Source of the DNA: Naegleria lovaniensis
Lineage: Eukaryota; Heterolobosea; Eutetramitea; Acrasida; Naegleriidae
Direction: 5' to 3'
DNA: 64,000 nucleotides
Assembly (NCBI RefSeq): GCF_003324165.1
Contig: NW_025407829.1
Coordinates: 372,001 to 436,000, forward strand
Position 1 is the first letter of the stretch, and every line of letters begins with the position of its first letter. A program made the position numbers and the translations under genes. Shown piece by piece: positions 41,563 to 53,915 of the stretch. The notes below the pieces were generated by a model. That model searched no databases, was not told where the DNA came from, and saw nothing but the letters and a program-made list of their open reading frames with translations.

Positions 41563-42248
41563 TGTGAATATGGTCTTTTGTTGATCAGTCGTTACAGGTC
41601 CTTTCAGAAAGTTCAATTTTATTCACACACTTGGAATGTATCCATTCGTGACTCTCTTCCAATACACGTGTAAAATGTTTAGCTAGTACTATTTGAGCGA
41701 AAGACTAATAAATCCGGACTAATCTGTTATGAGCTATATGGAAAAAGGTTATGATTAGAGAAGTCGTTTTCGAAAACGACGAGTGACATGAGAACATTTA
41801 CGATGCAACACTTGAATGAACCAATCCTACTGGTAGTGGTGTGTTCCTTTGATCCTTTCATCAAAACTCTCACTCCTTTGTTGATGTTGGCGTTCAAGAC
41901 ATAATAAAAAACACCAAAACATTGAATTCGAAATCAAACCCGTCCCTCTATGGTCAGGGTTGATGCTATGTATCTAATTAGATTCGTGATCATTTTGTCT
42001 CACAACAGTAAATTCAACAAACGACACGCTCCTCGATCCGTCTTTCACAACAATTGTGACTAGAGTAGTACAGTAATAGTATAACATCCAATCATCAATT
42101 ATATTTTATTAGTAGATTTTATTTAATACTTGCGCGAGTTTGGTCTTTGGGGCTGTTGCTGCCAATCGTTGTAGCCTTCCACAGAGAACTCTCTATTACA
42201 TTCCAATTTCTCAAAGTTCTTCATCCCGACAGAGACATCATCAACGTG
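41563..42248. other. Intergenic region, no gene seen
   Basis: 686 bp. Stops are frequent in all frames. The open plus frame reaching back from 42249 to 42147 lacks an ATG. No tRNA, array or inverted repeats were recognised. Confidence 0.45.
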
Positions 42249-45200
42249 ATGAACCAAGAATCAAACCATTCATCTTCAAACGGTAAGGACGATGGCCACC
42301 TCGACCATTCATATTTCTCCTCTTCTGCTTCACCACCACAACACCAACAACCGGTTGTTGATGATCTAATTTCCTTTTCCTTTTCGTTCATTCCCTCCCC
42401 AGCTTCAAATTCCATAAACAGTTCTAAGAGTGAAGAGGATGAAGAAGGTCGTAATCAGAAACGCGTTGTTGGATCCATTCTTGGTGGTGGAGTAAATGAA
42501 AGTTATCATTCTCTTTCCATTGAAGGTAAAACCAATTCCATCCATAATTGCAACCATCCTACAACTGCCACTACAACAAATACTACCACGGAAGCGACGA
42601 CAGAAATCATTCTTCAAGGAGGAATGCTCGCACAATGCACAAAAAAGATCTCACACAACTCCTCACCCAACTTGACTTCACATTTGAGCTGCAACCACAC
42701 CACGTGTTCCTTTCATGAAGCATTGTCTTCTTCAATGATGGACACAGCCAAGAATCTATTCTCTGGCGGTGTCGACGCCTCTTGTTCGAATCACACCACC
42801 CCTTCTGTACTACTCAATGAAACAAACCATGTCGCAACACCCCTTTCAGCATTATCAACCCCAACTTGAATCAAGGCATGATTGAACAATCACCGAATAG
42901 TCCTAACAATCACACAAAGCTTGATCATAATCTTGATATTGAATCATCACCCTCTTCGTTATCACATTCTCATCAGACTTGTGCTGTGTCCAATGTGATT
43001 CACTTTTCAACCATGAGCAGTCCTTCCAATGATTCATTCCCTTCTCCTCAATTGAACATTCATCATAACGAAAGTGGTAATAATAATAACAATGACACAA
43101 TGAATCGATGGAATGGTTGTGGTGCTCCAAAGAACCATTCCATCGAGACAGCATCAGTGGTACCACAATTACAACCTCAAGAATTGATCAAGACTGATTG
43201 CTCACCAACTCCATCGAATAGAAGAGGTGCTTCCTCAACAACAACCTCAACCAACCACTCTCAAGCCATCATGTCCTTCGTAGATGAAACTACCAAAGTC
43301 AAATGCAAAGTCAAAATCAATAGAAGAAATAAGGAATATAATATTAAAAAGACAAGACTACGTAAGCCTCTCCAAAACTGTGCTCTCTTACAAAATTACT
43401 TTGAATGGAATAAGGCACAGAATTGTAGTGAAGAATTAACTGTGTACAAAATGTTGGAACCACCGAAACAATCATCTGTACAACCACTACAACACTACTC
43501 TACATCCTTCTCAGATGTACCCCCTTCTACTTCATCCTCAACGAATTCCAGTGGAGGTGGAGGAGGAGGCTGTGGAAGTGTTAGCCTTCCGAATAATACC
43601 ACCACTCTTAATAATGATCAACCATATGGTATGAATCCACAAGAGTATTTCAATAGGAGCTCTCATGGTTGTCCTCCTCAAATGAATATTGTTCCAGAGT
43701 ATTCTGTTCCTACTCGAGAATCACCAACATTCTCTTCACCGCACCACCCAATCAATCTTAACTCTCCACCAATGAGTCTCATGGGAACTGCAAGCAATAA
43801 TCAAGACATTCGAATGGCCACTCCATCCATCTCTGAGAGATCAAGTAAGAAGAAGAGATCCAAACACTTGTTGCTCAGCACCACTGCAAGCTCATCTCCA
43901 AATATAGAAAAAGATTTGGAAAGCAAACAAATTGTGACTTCAGAAAAGGTTAAAATTCAAAAATTGCGTTCGAATACGAGTTCGAATTACATGTCCACAA
44001 CAACCACCATGGTGACTTCCTCAGCAACATCAGCAGGTGCTTCATCAACACCACCTCGTCCAGCTCATGGATCCATGCTTGCCCTCCTCTCGAATAGTGG
44101 TCATTGCAGAACTTCTCCATCCTCCTCCAACACTACCTTCACCAATTCATCATGCAGTGGTAGCAGTAGTAGTGGAAGTGCAACAGGTGTTATGAGTGGA
44201 GAAGGTCAAGCACTTCCAACATCATTCCTTCATGAAAGTAGTAGAAGTAGTAATTATAGTCTTGTTGGTATTGGTTCTGGTTCTGGTTCTGGTGGTGGTG
44301 GTATGGATAGTTCAACTTTATGTTTCAGTCGAGTCAATCATGAATGTCCATTATCACTGGCATCACAACCAGTATTCATGAATCGATCGTTTAGAAATAA
44401 TCATCAAGATTCATGTGCTGTAATGACTCACACTGGTCATCCCAACAAGCTTTTGAATCAACAACAAATGGAACATGAACAACAACAACAAATGGAAATG
44501 CTTTGTAACATGATACAATCCGCCAGGTCTCAACATTCCCACGAGTTCAACATGGTGAATCCAACAACAACAACAAATTCGTTACAACCTCAGCATGTGA
44601 CTCATCATCCCTATCGAACAGTCCATGTTCCATCAACGACAACAACTGTAAATACAACTTGTAGTGTTCCACAACATGTACATCCTCTCACTGGAATTTC
44701 TAACTTTCAACAGGAGCAGCAGCAACATCCAATTGTACGCGAATATGGACAGTATTCTCAACCTCAATTACATCAAACTATGAATACTACTCCTACACTT
44801 TTGAATTCATCACCTTCGTCATTCATGAACGATCCTTTTAGTCAAAGAAATACTTTGAATTCTCAGCAACCGTACCAAAGGATGAATTCCTTTCCGAATG
44901 AAACACTTAACACAAACGTGATCGTTCAACATGTGGATGCAACAACTACTCATCCTTATTTACAAGTACCGCTGGATTCGTCACAATTTCAACAAACTGG
45001 AGCTTCTCAAGCAATGAGTGGCATTTGTACCACGAACCAAACCACAGCAACAACACACTTTCAACAATTACACCCAACCCCCAACGCTCAACCATTCCCA
45101 ACAACTCATAATCACCACCACCTCACAGAAAGGAATGCAAATGAGTTTTGCCTTAGCAAATTGGTTGAAGTTGTTAATTCAATTTCAATACCAAGCGCAA

Positions 45201-45484
45201 ACTCTGCAGAGGGAGAAAAATTGAAGGCTATTTTAGACTTTATCACTACGAGGACCGAAGAAATTCTCTCTACAACCAATCATAAATTGACGCAACAACA
45301 AGAAGACAGCATATTTGAGCAAGCGTATCAACGTATTCTGTCATCAAACATGACTTCTTCAGAACAATTTTCTTCAATTTTGTCGTTAACAGTTTATTAC
45401 AAAATGAGAAGAAATGAACGAGACAAAGCAGACGAAGAAGAAAGGAAAAGAGGACCACCACAAAACCAGCATGAATATTTATAG
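42249..45484 (+). CDS. Ser/Asn/His/Gln-rich protein with a frame change (possible intron)
   Basis: Two overlapping frames: ATG 42249 to TGA 42869, and a frame open from about 42825 to 45484. They become one 1,029-residue protein if an intron 42704-42849 is spliced: acceptor CCCTTTCAG is strong, donor GTGTTC is weak. Otherwise the gene carries a frameshift, or two separate genes overlap (second ATG at 42878). Most of the protein is low complexity. Two ordered regions occur in the second part: VKCKVKINRRNKEYNIKKTR then LRKPLQNCALLQNYFEWNKA, and the last ~110 residues, mainly helical (KLVEVVNSISIPSANSAEG ... SSILSLTVYYKMRRNERDKA). The basic patch and overall style suggest a nuclear regulator; no family was recognised. 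Confidence 0.6.
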
Positions 45485-45620
45485 TGGATATCGAAATGAA
45501 CATTGCGTTGTGTGACTTTCTTTTTATTAACAATGGAATGAACCAAAGATCATAATAAACATATTCATGACAACATATATTTGCTTAATCTTGAGCTTGG
45601 TGTGAAAAGCCTTCTCACTA

Positions 45621-47445
45621 TCACAGACAACCAGTAAATTGGCAACAAAGATTTAAAAACCACCAACAATAAAGAGACATGCTCAACGGTGCCAGCAGAT
45701 AATTGAAAAGTAAGTTCTCACAAATGATGCTTTGTCCAAAGTCTCCGTTAATCGAGCTAAGGGTAGTAGTTGCCATCGCCATAGGTACTGAAAATTCCAC
45801 TATTAAAGAGAGTTATAAATTGTATATCATTGACTCATTATTGACATGATACAAACCTAAGATGGTAAGAACAAGAATTGGATCAGGAGGGAAAATTTTC
45901 CAAACTACAGTTCCTAAATAAACAACCCCAACTCCGCATAGAGGCATGACCGCTAATTTAAGAACAATACTAATAGCTAACGCCAGAGGATTGTTGAAAT
46001 TAATAAACTTTTTTCTAAACCACTTCAACAGGTATAAAATATTAAGGAATTTTTTCAGCCTTTTTGACAGTGGCAATGAAGATTCATTCTCATCAACGGA
46101 CGATTTGAGAGAGGCTCTTAGTGTCGTTGCCACGTTTGCACCTAAAATGAGCATTGAAATTGGAAAAATGGCACTATCCTGTGTAAATACTTCCAGAAAT
46201 TAACTAAAATCAGGCTTACCTAGAAAAAAGAGTCAATGTGTGTACAAATGCGCTAACTATCATTGGTGGGTCAGTGATTAAAAAAGTTTTCACAGGTTCA
46301 ATAAGTCCAATAATTGTACCTAAGAATAATGCAATTACAGGAGCATTGATGGTTTGTTTAAGAATAAATCGTGCTCGTTTCATCCTGTCGTTATTGTAAA
46401 AAGCTGTCCATTTTGCAAAAACAGAGCTTCTTTGTTGATTTGTAATGCTTGGTGACTCTAAATCATGAAAAACGCCAGATTCTTCATGCACACTTCCATT
46501 GTCCAAATGATTGGACTCCTCGTTGTGTTGACGTACTTCGGTGTGATGTTCGTTTTCAATAGATTTATGCTCTTTCAACTCCATGCTTAATGTACTGTCT
46601 TCAAATTCATGATGAGTATGATCATAATGTTGTAGCTCTGTTGTTCCCACACTTTCATTGTCCTCATGATGCTTTATCATTTCAGCATGCTCAGACATAT
46701 CTTTGGAAGGTGATAAAGAAATTTCATCTTCTTCTTTCTTGGGTGGGGATAAGGCTGTCAGACCGTAGCTCCAGAATAGGAATATTGAAGGAAGAGTGTA
46801 CACATTAATATACGCAATTGCTTGTTCTACAGCCTTGTCCACATCAATATCAAACAAAACACCACCTGCTGAAATTTTACAAATAGCACTCATAAATACC
46901 AAAGGTAATGTCACTCCGTTATTAAATGTTTGTGTAACATGTTGTACTTGTTGCTGTTCGTAGGATAAGGTTCCTCTCCAAAACTTTCGAAAAAAAACAA
47001 TTCGTCCAATTATGTTTCCCAAAATGGTCTGTATTAGATTGATGATTGGTAACATCCACAAATGAGAAAGAGCCTCAATACTAATCGCTCTAGACAAGGC
47101 ATGTAAATTAAATGTTGGGCTGAAAACAGTGAAAATAAGTTTGCTCATAAACTGAACACGTTCGGGGGTTAAGACTCCAACAAAAACAAGAACTGCTCCG
47201 ATACTACAAGCTATTACGACTTCTATTGTTGCAGATAGGGAAGTCATGAAGAGAAGAATTGTAACATTGGTATCGGAGTGTGTTGAATTTGAAGTTTGGT
47301 TTGATGCAAGCAAAGAAGGAGTATTATAAAATTGCTGTGATGATCCGCCAGCAGCATGCATTAACATCATCAAAGTGTTGCGATAAAGTGCTTCCGCTGC
47401 TGGGGAGGAATCATTGTGAAGTACGGGGACAACAATGCCGTCCAT
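45621..47445 (-). CDS. PIN-like (auxin efflux carrier family) membrane transporter
   Basis: Three exons: 47445-46220, 46173-45857, 45799-45621, with introns of 46 and 57 bp; 573 residues. The last exon is under 60 codons and was recovered by splice phase (SVPMAMATTTLSSINGDFGQ ... FNYLLAPLSMSLY). The N-terminal bundle (ATIEVVIACSIGAVLVFVGV, LIFTVFSPTFNLHALSRAIS, FNNGVTLPLVFMSAI) and the C-terminal bundle (APVIALFLGTIIGLIEPVK, FPISMLILGANVA) flank a long charged, His-rich cytosolic loop. This is the 5+5 helix plan of the membrane transport protein family that includes plant PIN and PILS carriers. In an amoeba the substrate need not be auxin; endoplasmic-reticulum PILS-type location is possible. 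Confidence 0.85.
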
Positions 47446-47480
47446 TTTTTAAATCCAACGAAAGTTAATCCGATCTTTCC

Positions 47481-47738
47481 TCAATCATTTTGAATCCTAA
47501 TTACATGTGCGTCCCCACAAGAATTATCGTTTTCCATTGACTCGTTGTAAGCTGGAGCAAAAAACTGGATGCGAACCTTGAGGATAGTATAGTTAAGATA
47601 GGAGAGTTGTTCCAGTTTTTTTACACCTTCCAACTGGTACTGGAAAAGAGGGAGATCAGTTTTTAAAAAAAAATAAATAACATTCATCCTGTATCGCTGT
47701 TGAGAGACCAGTGTACAAGCCTCATCATCGGAATTCAT
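47481..47738 (-). CDS. Possible small protein (85 aa), head-to-head with MND1
   Basis: An ATG frame (MNSDDEACTLVSQQRY ... QYQLEGVKKLEQLSYLNYTI) whose start lies 1 bp from the MND1 start on the other strand. Composition is protein-like, with helical heptads in the middle and an acidic end. A strong CTCTTTTCCAG sits inside it (about 47640) and might be an acceptor, but no matching GTAAGT donor was found. It ends 35 bp before the PIN-like gene on the same strand. Family unknown. Confidence 0.42.
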   Translation of the reverse strand: MNSDDEACTLVSQQRYRMNVIYFFLKTDLPLFQYQLEGVKKLEQLSYLNYTILKVRIQFFAPAYNESMENDNSCGDAHVIRIQND

Positions 47739-47739
47739 C

Positions 47740-48360
47740 ATGTCCAAGAAAAAGACCACATCAAACGAAGAAAAGTTAGATATTTGTGTTGATTTCTTTC
47801 TGGAAAATAGGGAGCCTTTCTCATTGAAAGAGTTGGAGAAAAGGCTTCCCAAATTCAATTCGGCCATCAAATTTCCTCTAGTTAAAGATTTACTCACTCA
47901 GCTCACCGCTGATTCTAGAATTGATACCGACAAAATTGGATCATCAAATCAATATTGGCTATTTCCGAGCGCAGCTAGCGAGTCTAGAAAGAGAAAGAAA
48001 CAAGAGCTGGAAACACAACTAGAAGCTGAAAATGTAAAGAAAAAAAAATTAGATGAAGAAATTGAAGAAGCTGAAATTGGGAAGGAAGACAATGAAGAAA
48101 GAAGAAATCTTCTAAATGAACTGGAGGAAATAAGAAAAGAAAGAGAAGAAGTCATGAAGCAACTCAAAAGATACGAAGATTTAGATCCCGAATTGATTGA
48201 AAAGATCAAATCTGATGTGTCAGTTTGCAAAGATGCTGCTAATAGGTGGACCGATAATGTTTTTTCGCTTGTCGGGTATTGCAAGAAGAACTTTAACATG
48301 GATCAAAAATCAATTTATGAAAGGTTTGAGATTCCAGAAGAGTTTGATAATATTGAATAA
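47740..48360 (+). CDS. MND1: Meiotic recombination protein MND1
   Basis: 206 residues, the usual MND1 length, single exon. The N-terminal winged helix shows the family signature: MSKKKTTSNEEKLDICVDFF, FSLKELEKRLPKFN, LVKDLLTQLTADSRIDTDKI, then GSSNQYWLFPS. Residues ~85-160 are the leucine-zipper coiled coil that pairs with HOP2, and the C-terminal NRWTDNVFSLVGYCKKNFNM is the capping domain. HOP2-MND1 stabilises Dmc1/Rad51 filaments and helps capture homologous duplex during strand exchange. All parts are intact, so the gene looks functional. Start is shared head-to-head with the small minus ORF. Confidence 0.95.
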   Translation: MSKKKTTSNEEKLDICVDFFLENREPFSLKELEKRLPKFNSAIKFPLVKDLLTQLTADSRIDTDKIGSSNQYWLFPSAASESRKRKKQELETQLEAENVKKKKLDEEIEEAEIGKEDNEERRNLLNELEEIRKEREEVMKQLKRYEDLDPELIEKIKSDVSVCKDAANRWTDNVFSLVGYCKKNFNMDQKSIYERFEIPEEFDNIE

Positions 48361-48463
48361 ATGTATTTTAAAACCAGTAATTTAAAAAATTAAATGTATT
48401 TTAAAGCAAAATGCTGAATTTCGATTTTTTATTAAATTAAATAAAAGTTCAATCATCAAAAAA

Positions 48464-49168
48464 ATGGGAAACTCCGAAGTCTCTCTGACTTTCAAAACAC
48501 TTTCTAAAAAACAATTTCAACTCACCTTCAATGCGAGCGATACGGTGCGTAAATAATGATAATCAGAACAATGTGAAGCCCGAACTTCATATGTATTCAC
48601 TTGTGATTAATTGTGTTTATTGTTAAATTGGCAAAAAATTTTCCGAACAAATCAGCTCGAAGTGGTGAAAGAGAAAGTAGCTGGTCATGAGAATCTTATA
48701 CCATCTACTATTAAGCTCATTTACCAAGGAAAAGAATTAACAGAAAATTCTAAAACATTACAAGATTTAGGCTTTAATCCAAACATATCAATAATCGTAG
48801 TTGGTAAAAAAGTGCAACCTCAAAATGTAAACAATACCACATCAAATGTAAATAGTAATACACCAGTTGATGAAAATAGATCTACACTACCTTCAACAAA
48901 AGAAGACATTGTACTTTCGAAAATTAATGAAATTCAACAAAGGGCTGAGAATTTAGAAAAAGAGGTTCAAGCTTTGAAAGATAAACGAGAAGAATTAGGG
49001 GAAAAGAAATACGCCTTTGAAAGAAAGAAATGTGATGAATATTTAACACGTTGTTTATTGGATTTAGATGGTATTAATGTTGACGGTAATGAAGAGCTTC
49101 GAAAAAAACGAAGGACGGCAATTGTTTTTATTCAGTCAGTTCAATCTTTCATCGAATCCAACCTTTGA
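48464..49168 (+). CDS. Ubiquitin-like plus BAG-domain cochaperone (BAG1-like)
   Basis: Two exons, 48464-48544 and 48656-49168 (111-bp intron), 197 residues. Exon 1 gives the first ubiquitin strands (SEVSLTFKTLSKKQFQLTFN), exon 2 the rest (LEVVKEKVAG ... IKLIYQGKELTENSKTLQDL), a complete UBL. After an Asn/Thr linker, residues ~115-197 form a BAG domain of three helices (LSKINEIQQRAENLEKEVQA, DEYLTRCLLDLDGINVDG, KKRRTAIVFIQSVQSFI). BAG domains bind the Hsp70 ATPase domain and release nucleotide; the UBL docks on the proteasome. The arrangement matches BAG1, linking chaperone clients to degradation. Confidence 0.9.
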
Positions 49169-49233
49169 AGAATAAATGTTGTCTTCGTCAGCCATAAACC
49201 ATGTTCATATGAGGTAGACTGAACTTGCTGTTG

Positions 49234-49416
49234 TTAAAAATAGTTTGCAAAAAAAATTTTAGCAGCATATTGTCTCTTGTGCTGCAACACATCATCTGTA
49301 ACAAAAATTCCAAACATCAAGAAGGTATGTGCAACAAAGAATTCCTCTGACTCATCATTCATCATGGTATTTTGTAAATCATCAAAATCATTTAATTTTG
49401 ATATTAAATTTGACAT
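49234..49416 (-). CDS. Possible small protein (60 aa)
   Basis: An ATG frame (MSNLISKLNDFDDLQNTMMN ... DDVLQHKRQYAAKIFFANYF) lies between the UBL-BAG gene, which it converges on, and the cullin gene, from whose start it diverges by 92 bp. Residue make-up is that of a folded protein. An internal GTTGCA...TTTTTGTTACAG could be a 44-bp intron, which would shorten it. Family unknown; it may instead be the last exon of a gene whose start I did not find. Confidence 0.35.
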   Translation of the reverse strand: MSNLISKLNDFDDLQNTMMNDESEEFFVAHTFLMFGIFVTDDVLQHKRQYAAKIFFANYF

Positions 49417-49508
49417 GGATCTTTTGATTGTATGGATGATGATCACTGATTTAATGATCTATTATTTACGATCATGATGATGTTAACAATTACCACTACA
49501 GAAGGAAA

Positions 49509-51910
49509 ATGACTTTAAAAATTCCAAAGAGTATCCTTGCCAAAACGAAGGAAATGACTCCGGATGAGGCTAACAAAATCATGGGTACCATTACTTCTGC
49601 CATTGATGACATTTACAATGAAAAGGCTACAAGTATGGACTATCAAAAGTTGTACGAGTAAGTATCTCAACTCGTTGTACATGTTTATGAATGATCGATG
49701 ATATCAATTACCATGTATCTAAACTTTGATCTTTTCATTGGAACAGTCTTGCCTATCAATTAGTAACCAAGAAGTTTGGTGAAAAGCTTTATGACAAGGT
49801 GCGATCTACCATTTCGAAACACACACAAGGTGTTTGCAACGATATTAGCAAACAAACAGATACAACTTTCCTTTCTTATCTATTGAACGTATGGAAGAAA
49901 TATAGAAAAGCAGCATGTACTATTAGAGACTTGCTATTGTTTTTGGATGAACAATGGGTTGAGCGTCAGTCAACTCATGATGTCAAAATCAAAACTGTTT
50001 TTGAACAAGGTATTTTCATTTTCAGAGAGGAAGTTTTGATCAAGTTGACAGACAGAGTTCAAAGAATCATGCTCACAATTATCAAGAAGGAAAGAGATAA
50101 TGTAGAGATTGCAGACAAGTTTTTACTTCGTAGCTTGACACAAATGATGGTTGAAATTGACAAGGAGAAAGTTTACATTCCTGTATTTGAAACTAAATTC
50201 TTAGAAGAATCACATCACTACTACAAAATTGAGGCTCAACAATTCTTTGATAATTGTACAGCTGTAGATTATCTCAAGAGAATCCAAGTTCGTTTGAAGG
50301 AAGAGACTGAAAGAGCTGAACGTTGTTTGGATGGTGACACAAAGAACAAAATTGAAAATGTTATCAAGGAAGAGTTCATTGAAAAGTATAAGGAATCAGT
50401 TGTGAAGAAGGAAGGAAGTGGTGTTTTGGTAATGTTAAAGGATAAGAAAGATTCCGAATTACGTTTGGTTTACGATGTTTTGAGTTTGGTTGAAGGTGCA
50501 TTGGAACCAACAATAGAGATTTTCCGTGAATACATTACCGAGCAAGGTATGGCAATTGTCAAAGACCAAGAAAAGGATAAGGACTTTTTAACTTTGGTAA
50601 CTGATGTCATTGCTTTGAGAGTTTACTATGATGAATTGTTGTTGCGTTCTTTCAGCACGAGACAAGGTGCTGCAACTGTTGGTGGAGGTGTCAGCAAGAC
50701 AAGAAAGACTAATACCTTCATTCGTGATAAGGACTTCTCTAAAGCTACAAAGGATGCTTTTGATAAGATTGTGAATGCGAATGAGCGTTTCCCTGAATAT
50801 CTTTCATTGCTATTGGACAAAAAGCTTAAGAAGGGTAAACAACAAGTTGAAGAAGAGCAACTTGATCAATTCTTCGATAACGTAATTATGGTATTTAGAC
50901 ATGTCAAAGATAAGGATGTGTTTGAAAAATACTACAAGGAACATTTAGCAGTTCGTCTTTTGGAAGAAAGATCTGCCTCTGATGACTCTGAAAAATCTTT
51001 CTTGACAAAGTTGAAGGCAGAATTCGGTGTTCAATTCACTACTCGTCTTGAGGGTATGTTCAAGGACATCAAGTTAAGCAAAGATTTGATGGTTCAATGG
51101 GGTGATTATAAGGAGCAAAAGACTATTCCAATTGACATGAACGTTCAAGTTTTGACTCAAGGTTATTGGCCAAACACTACTACTTCCAAGTGTGAATTCC
51201 CTGAACAAGATTTGAATATTTCTGCTGATATGTTTGCTAAATTCTATTTAGGTCAACACAACGGTAGAAAGTTGACATGGCAATACAATTTGGGAAATGC
51301 TTCTCTCATCATGAATGGCTTCCCTCAAAAGTACGAATTGTCTGTTTCTACATATCAAATGGCAATTTTACTTTTGTTCAATGAAAAGGAAAAACTTTCC
51401 TATGGTGAAATTGAAGAAGCAACCAAAATTTCCTCTTATGAACTCAAGAAGAATATTGCTCAACTTGTAAAACCAGTAGATGATGGCGAACAATACAAGA
51501 AGTACTCCAAGATTCTTGTTGCCAAGTCTGGTACTGAAGAAGCAGGAGAAGCCAAGAAAACAGGTTTGGATAAGAATACAATCTTTGTTCCTAATACCAG
51601 CTTCAAATGCAGAAAGTTAAAGGTTGCAGTCATGCCTCCAATCAGTAAGCAAAGTGATGAGGGAGCTCAAAAGATCACTGAACAAGTAGAGGAGGAACGT
51701 AAGATGGTGGTTGATGCTGTCATTGTCCGTATCATGAAATCCAGAAAAGTTTTGTCTCACCGTGAATTGGTTTTAGAAACTACCAAACAACTTCAACAAA
51801 GATTTATGCCTGCTCCAACTTTAATTAAGAAGAGAATTGAAAACTTGATTGAAAGAGAATACTTGGAAAGAGATGAAAATGACAGACAAACTTACAAGTA
51901 TTTGGCTTAA
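49509..51910 (+). CDS. CUL3: Cullin, CUL3-like E3 ligase scaffold
   Basis: Two exons, 49509-49657 and 49747-51910 (89-bp intron), 770 residues. The N-terminal repeats include IYNEKATSMDYQKLYDLAYQ and FLSYLLNVWKKYRKAACTIR with DLLLFLDEQWVERQ, where BTB adaptors bind. The cullin-homology domain has VMVFRHVKDKDVFEKYYKEH, LAVRLLEERSAS and VLTQGYWP. The C-terminal winged helix carries the NEDD8 site Lys in IVRIMKSRK and ends EREYLERDENDRQTYKYLA. The MKSRK site, KKRIENLIEREYL and the overall pattern are closest to CUL3. It would scaffold RING-box protein and BTB substrate receptors for ubiquitin transfer. Codon use is notably regular, as in well expressed genes. Confidence 0.92.
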
Positions 51911-52026
51911 TTAAACTAATTATTTGTACTAAGGTGTTGCAATGAATGAGTGGGTGGGAAGTGCTAGTGCTTGTCTTGCGTTAGAAGTACTGTCTCTGTC
52001 TTTGGTGCCCTGTCGCTTGTAAAAAA

Positions 52027-53915
52027 ATGCTCATGTCCCATGGCCCCAAACACTCGGTTGTTTGCTTGGTTATTTTGTGTTTAGTGCTAACCAACGTCGC
52101 GACTCTCTGTTTCGGAAATTATTTCCAAACAATAGACGCCATGAAACCAAACTTCAACTTTATCAAGGACAACTATCATGATTCATTTAAACATTTAGAG
52201 TATGGTAATGTGCTGAACATGATGCTGGCAAATCCATTGATAACAAAGACAAACTCTTTAGCTGGTGTTTCTCTGTCTAATTTTTCACTAATTCCTGCCT
52301 ATCAAGCATGGTCTCACTCGATCAAAAATCACATTTTTGAAGATATTATTCAAAGAGATTGGGCATTTTCGTGTTTGAACATCTTTCACGAAAAGCCGTC
52401 AAAACGCGCATTGACTTCACCATCCTCATCAGCCTCGAATGAGGAATCACTATTCGAAAAATTAGCACAAAGTTTGGAAATATTTATTATCAATTATGGA
52501 AGTTTATTGTTTCACACGTTTAATCAAGTTGAAGAGAGTCAAGTCATGGTGAACTCGGTATCTCAGAATGGTGAGTTTGAATGGAAATGGATACATGTTT
52601 GGATGGGATTTCTGTTTGAAGTCGTTGGGGACCCTCGTTTGTTATTTGATGAGGATGACGTACACATTCAAGTGTTAAATCATCAACTTGATGTCCTTGA
52701 AGAAAACTTTGTTCTCATGTTTTTGAAGAAGTTTAAACCAAAACCTGTGTTTAACTTTCAATATGCTCCAAAATTTGAGAAATGGTATTTATTAGGACGG
52801 AGATGGAAAATTGATGATTGCAAAGCTACATCAATCGAGAGCATATTAACCACACCTTATTCATTAACTAGCACGTTGCCAACACGTACAACTCTGAAAA
52901 TAATGTCATATAACATTCATAATTATGAGGGAAATTGGAAATTGAGATTGTTTAAAATTCTTAAAACCATTCGTAGACAAAATCCTGATGTCATTTGTTT
53001 TCAAGAAGTACGTCTTGATGAATATAAGGAGCTTTTCAATAGTGAAAATGATTTCTCAGCTCACGTTTTACAGGATCATCATCAAATCAGTCATTTGAAA
53101 AAAGCTCTCACTCAATTAGGATACATTCATTATTTTCACAGACCTGCCATGTCTTACTATTCTCCACACTTCATGTCAACGAATGGCTTTCCTCCAATGA
53201 TGCACGAAGAAGGACTTGCTATTTTTTCTAAATATCCAATGATTGAATCTGATCACAGGTTGCTTTACAGAGATGTAACAGACCCATCGACACATCAAAG
53301 AATTTCTTTGAGAAGTAGAATTATAATTCCCTTCCATAATGATGCTAATTTTATAACAGTGGACATTTTCAACACTCATCTTTCGTTAAAAGAGCATGAA
53401 AGAAATCAGAATGTTTTGGATCTTTCCAATTTTGCCAATCAAGTAAGTGTACATATATCTTCAACTCTTGAAATTCTTTCATGTACTTCAAGGTGTTGAA
53501 TCATGACGAGTCCAATTCATCTTGTTCTCTTTTTCAGCCCTCTTTTCAATTGGTTTGCGGAGATTTCAATTTGGAACCTCATGAACACGCCTACTCTCTT
53601 TTACAAAGGAGTGGAGATTGGAGAGATTCTTTTGAAGAAGCAAGAGCTTTACTTTTCAATAACACCAACAAGTTAGAAGATTTTGATGCTCATCACACTC
53701 TCACATTTAGTACGGATGAAACGTTTAAAAAGAGAATTGATTACATCGTGTATCGAACAATAAGGCAGTTCAACACGTCCAATGATTTGCAAGTGAAGGT
53801 CCATTCTTATCAATTGGATGGAAAGGCTTCAGAGTATTACTTTGAAGAGACTAATTACAAGGCACCTAGTGATCATCATGCTGTCATTACTGAGTTCACT
53901 ATTGAAAAAGTTTAA
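52027..53915 (+). CDS. Secreted or membrane EEP-family phosphodiesterase/nuclease
   Basis: Two exons, 52027-53442 and 53538-53915 (95-bp intron), 597 residues. Residues ~8-30 (HSVVCLVILCLVLTNVATLC) are a signal peptide or anchor. The middle part (~35-285) is a helical region with no known family. From ~286 the endonuclease/exonuclease/phosphatase fold starts: KIMSYNIHNYE, PDVICFQEVRLDEY (metal Glu), EEGLAIFSKYP, DIFNTHLSLKEHERN, LVCGDFNLEP (Asp-Asn), KRIDYIVY and PSDHHAVITEF (Asp-His). All catalytic residues are there. Family members include neutral sphingomyelinases, DNase I and inositol phosphatases; the secreted form points to the sphingomyelinase or DNase side, but the substrate cannot be told. 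Confidence 0.87.
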
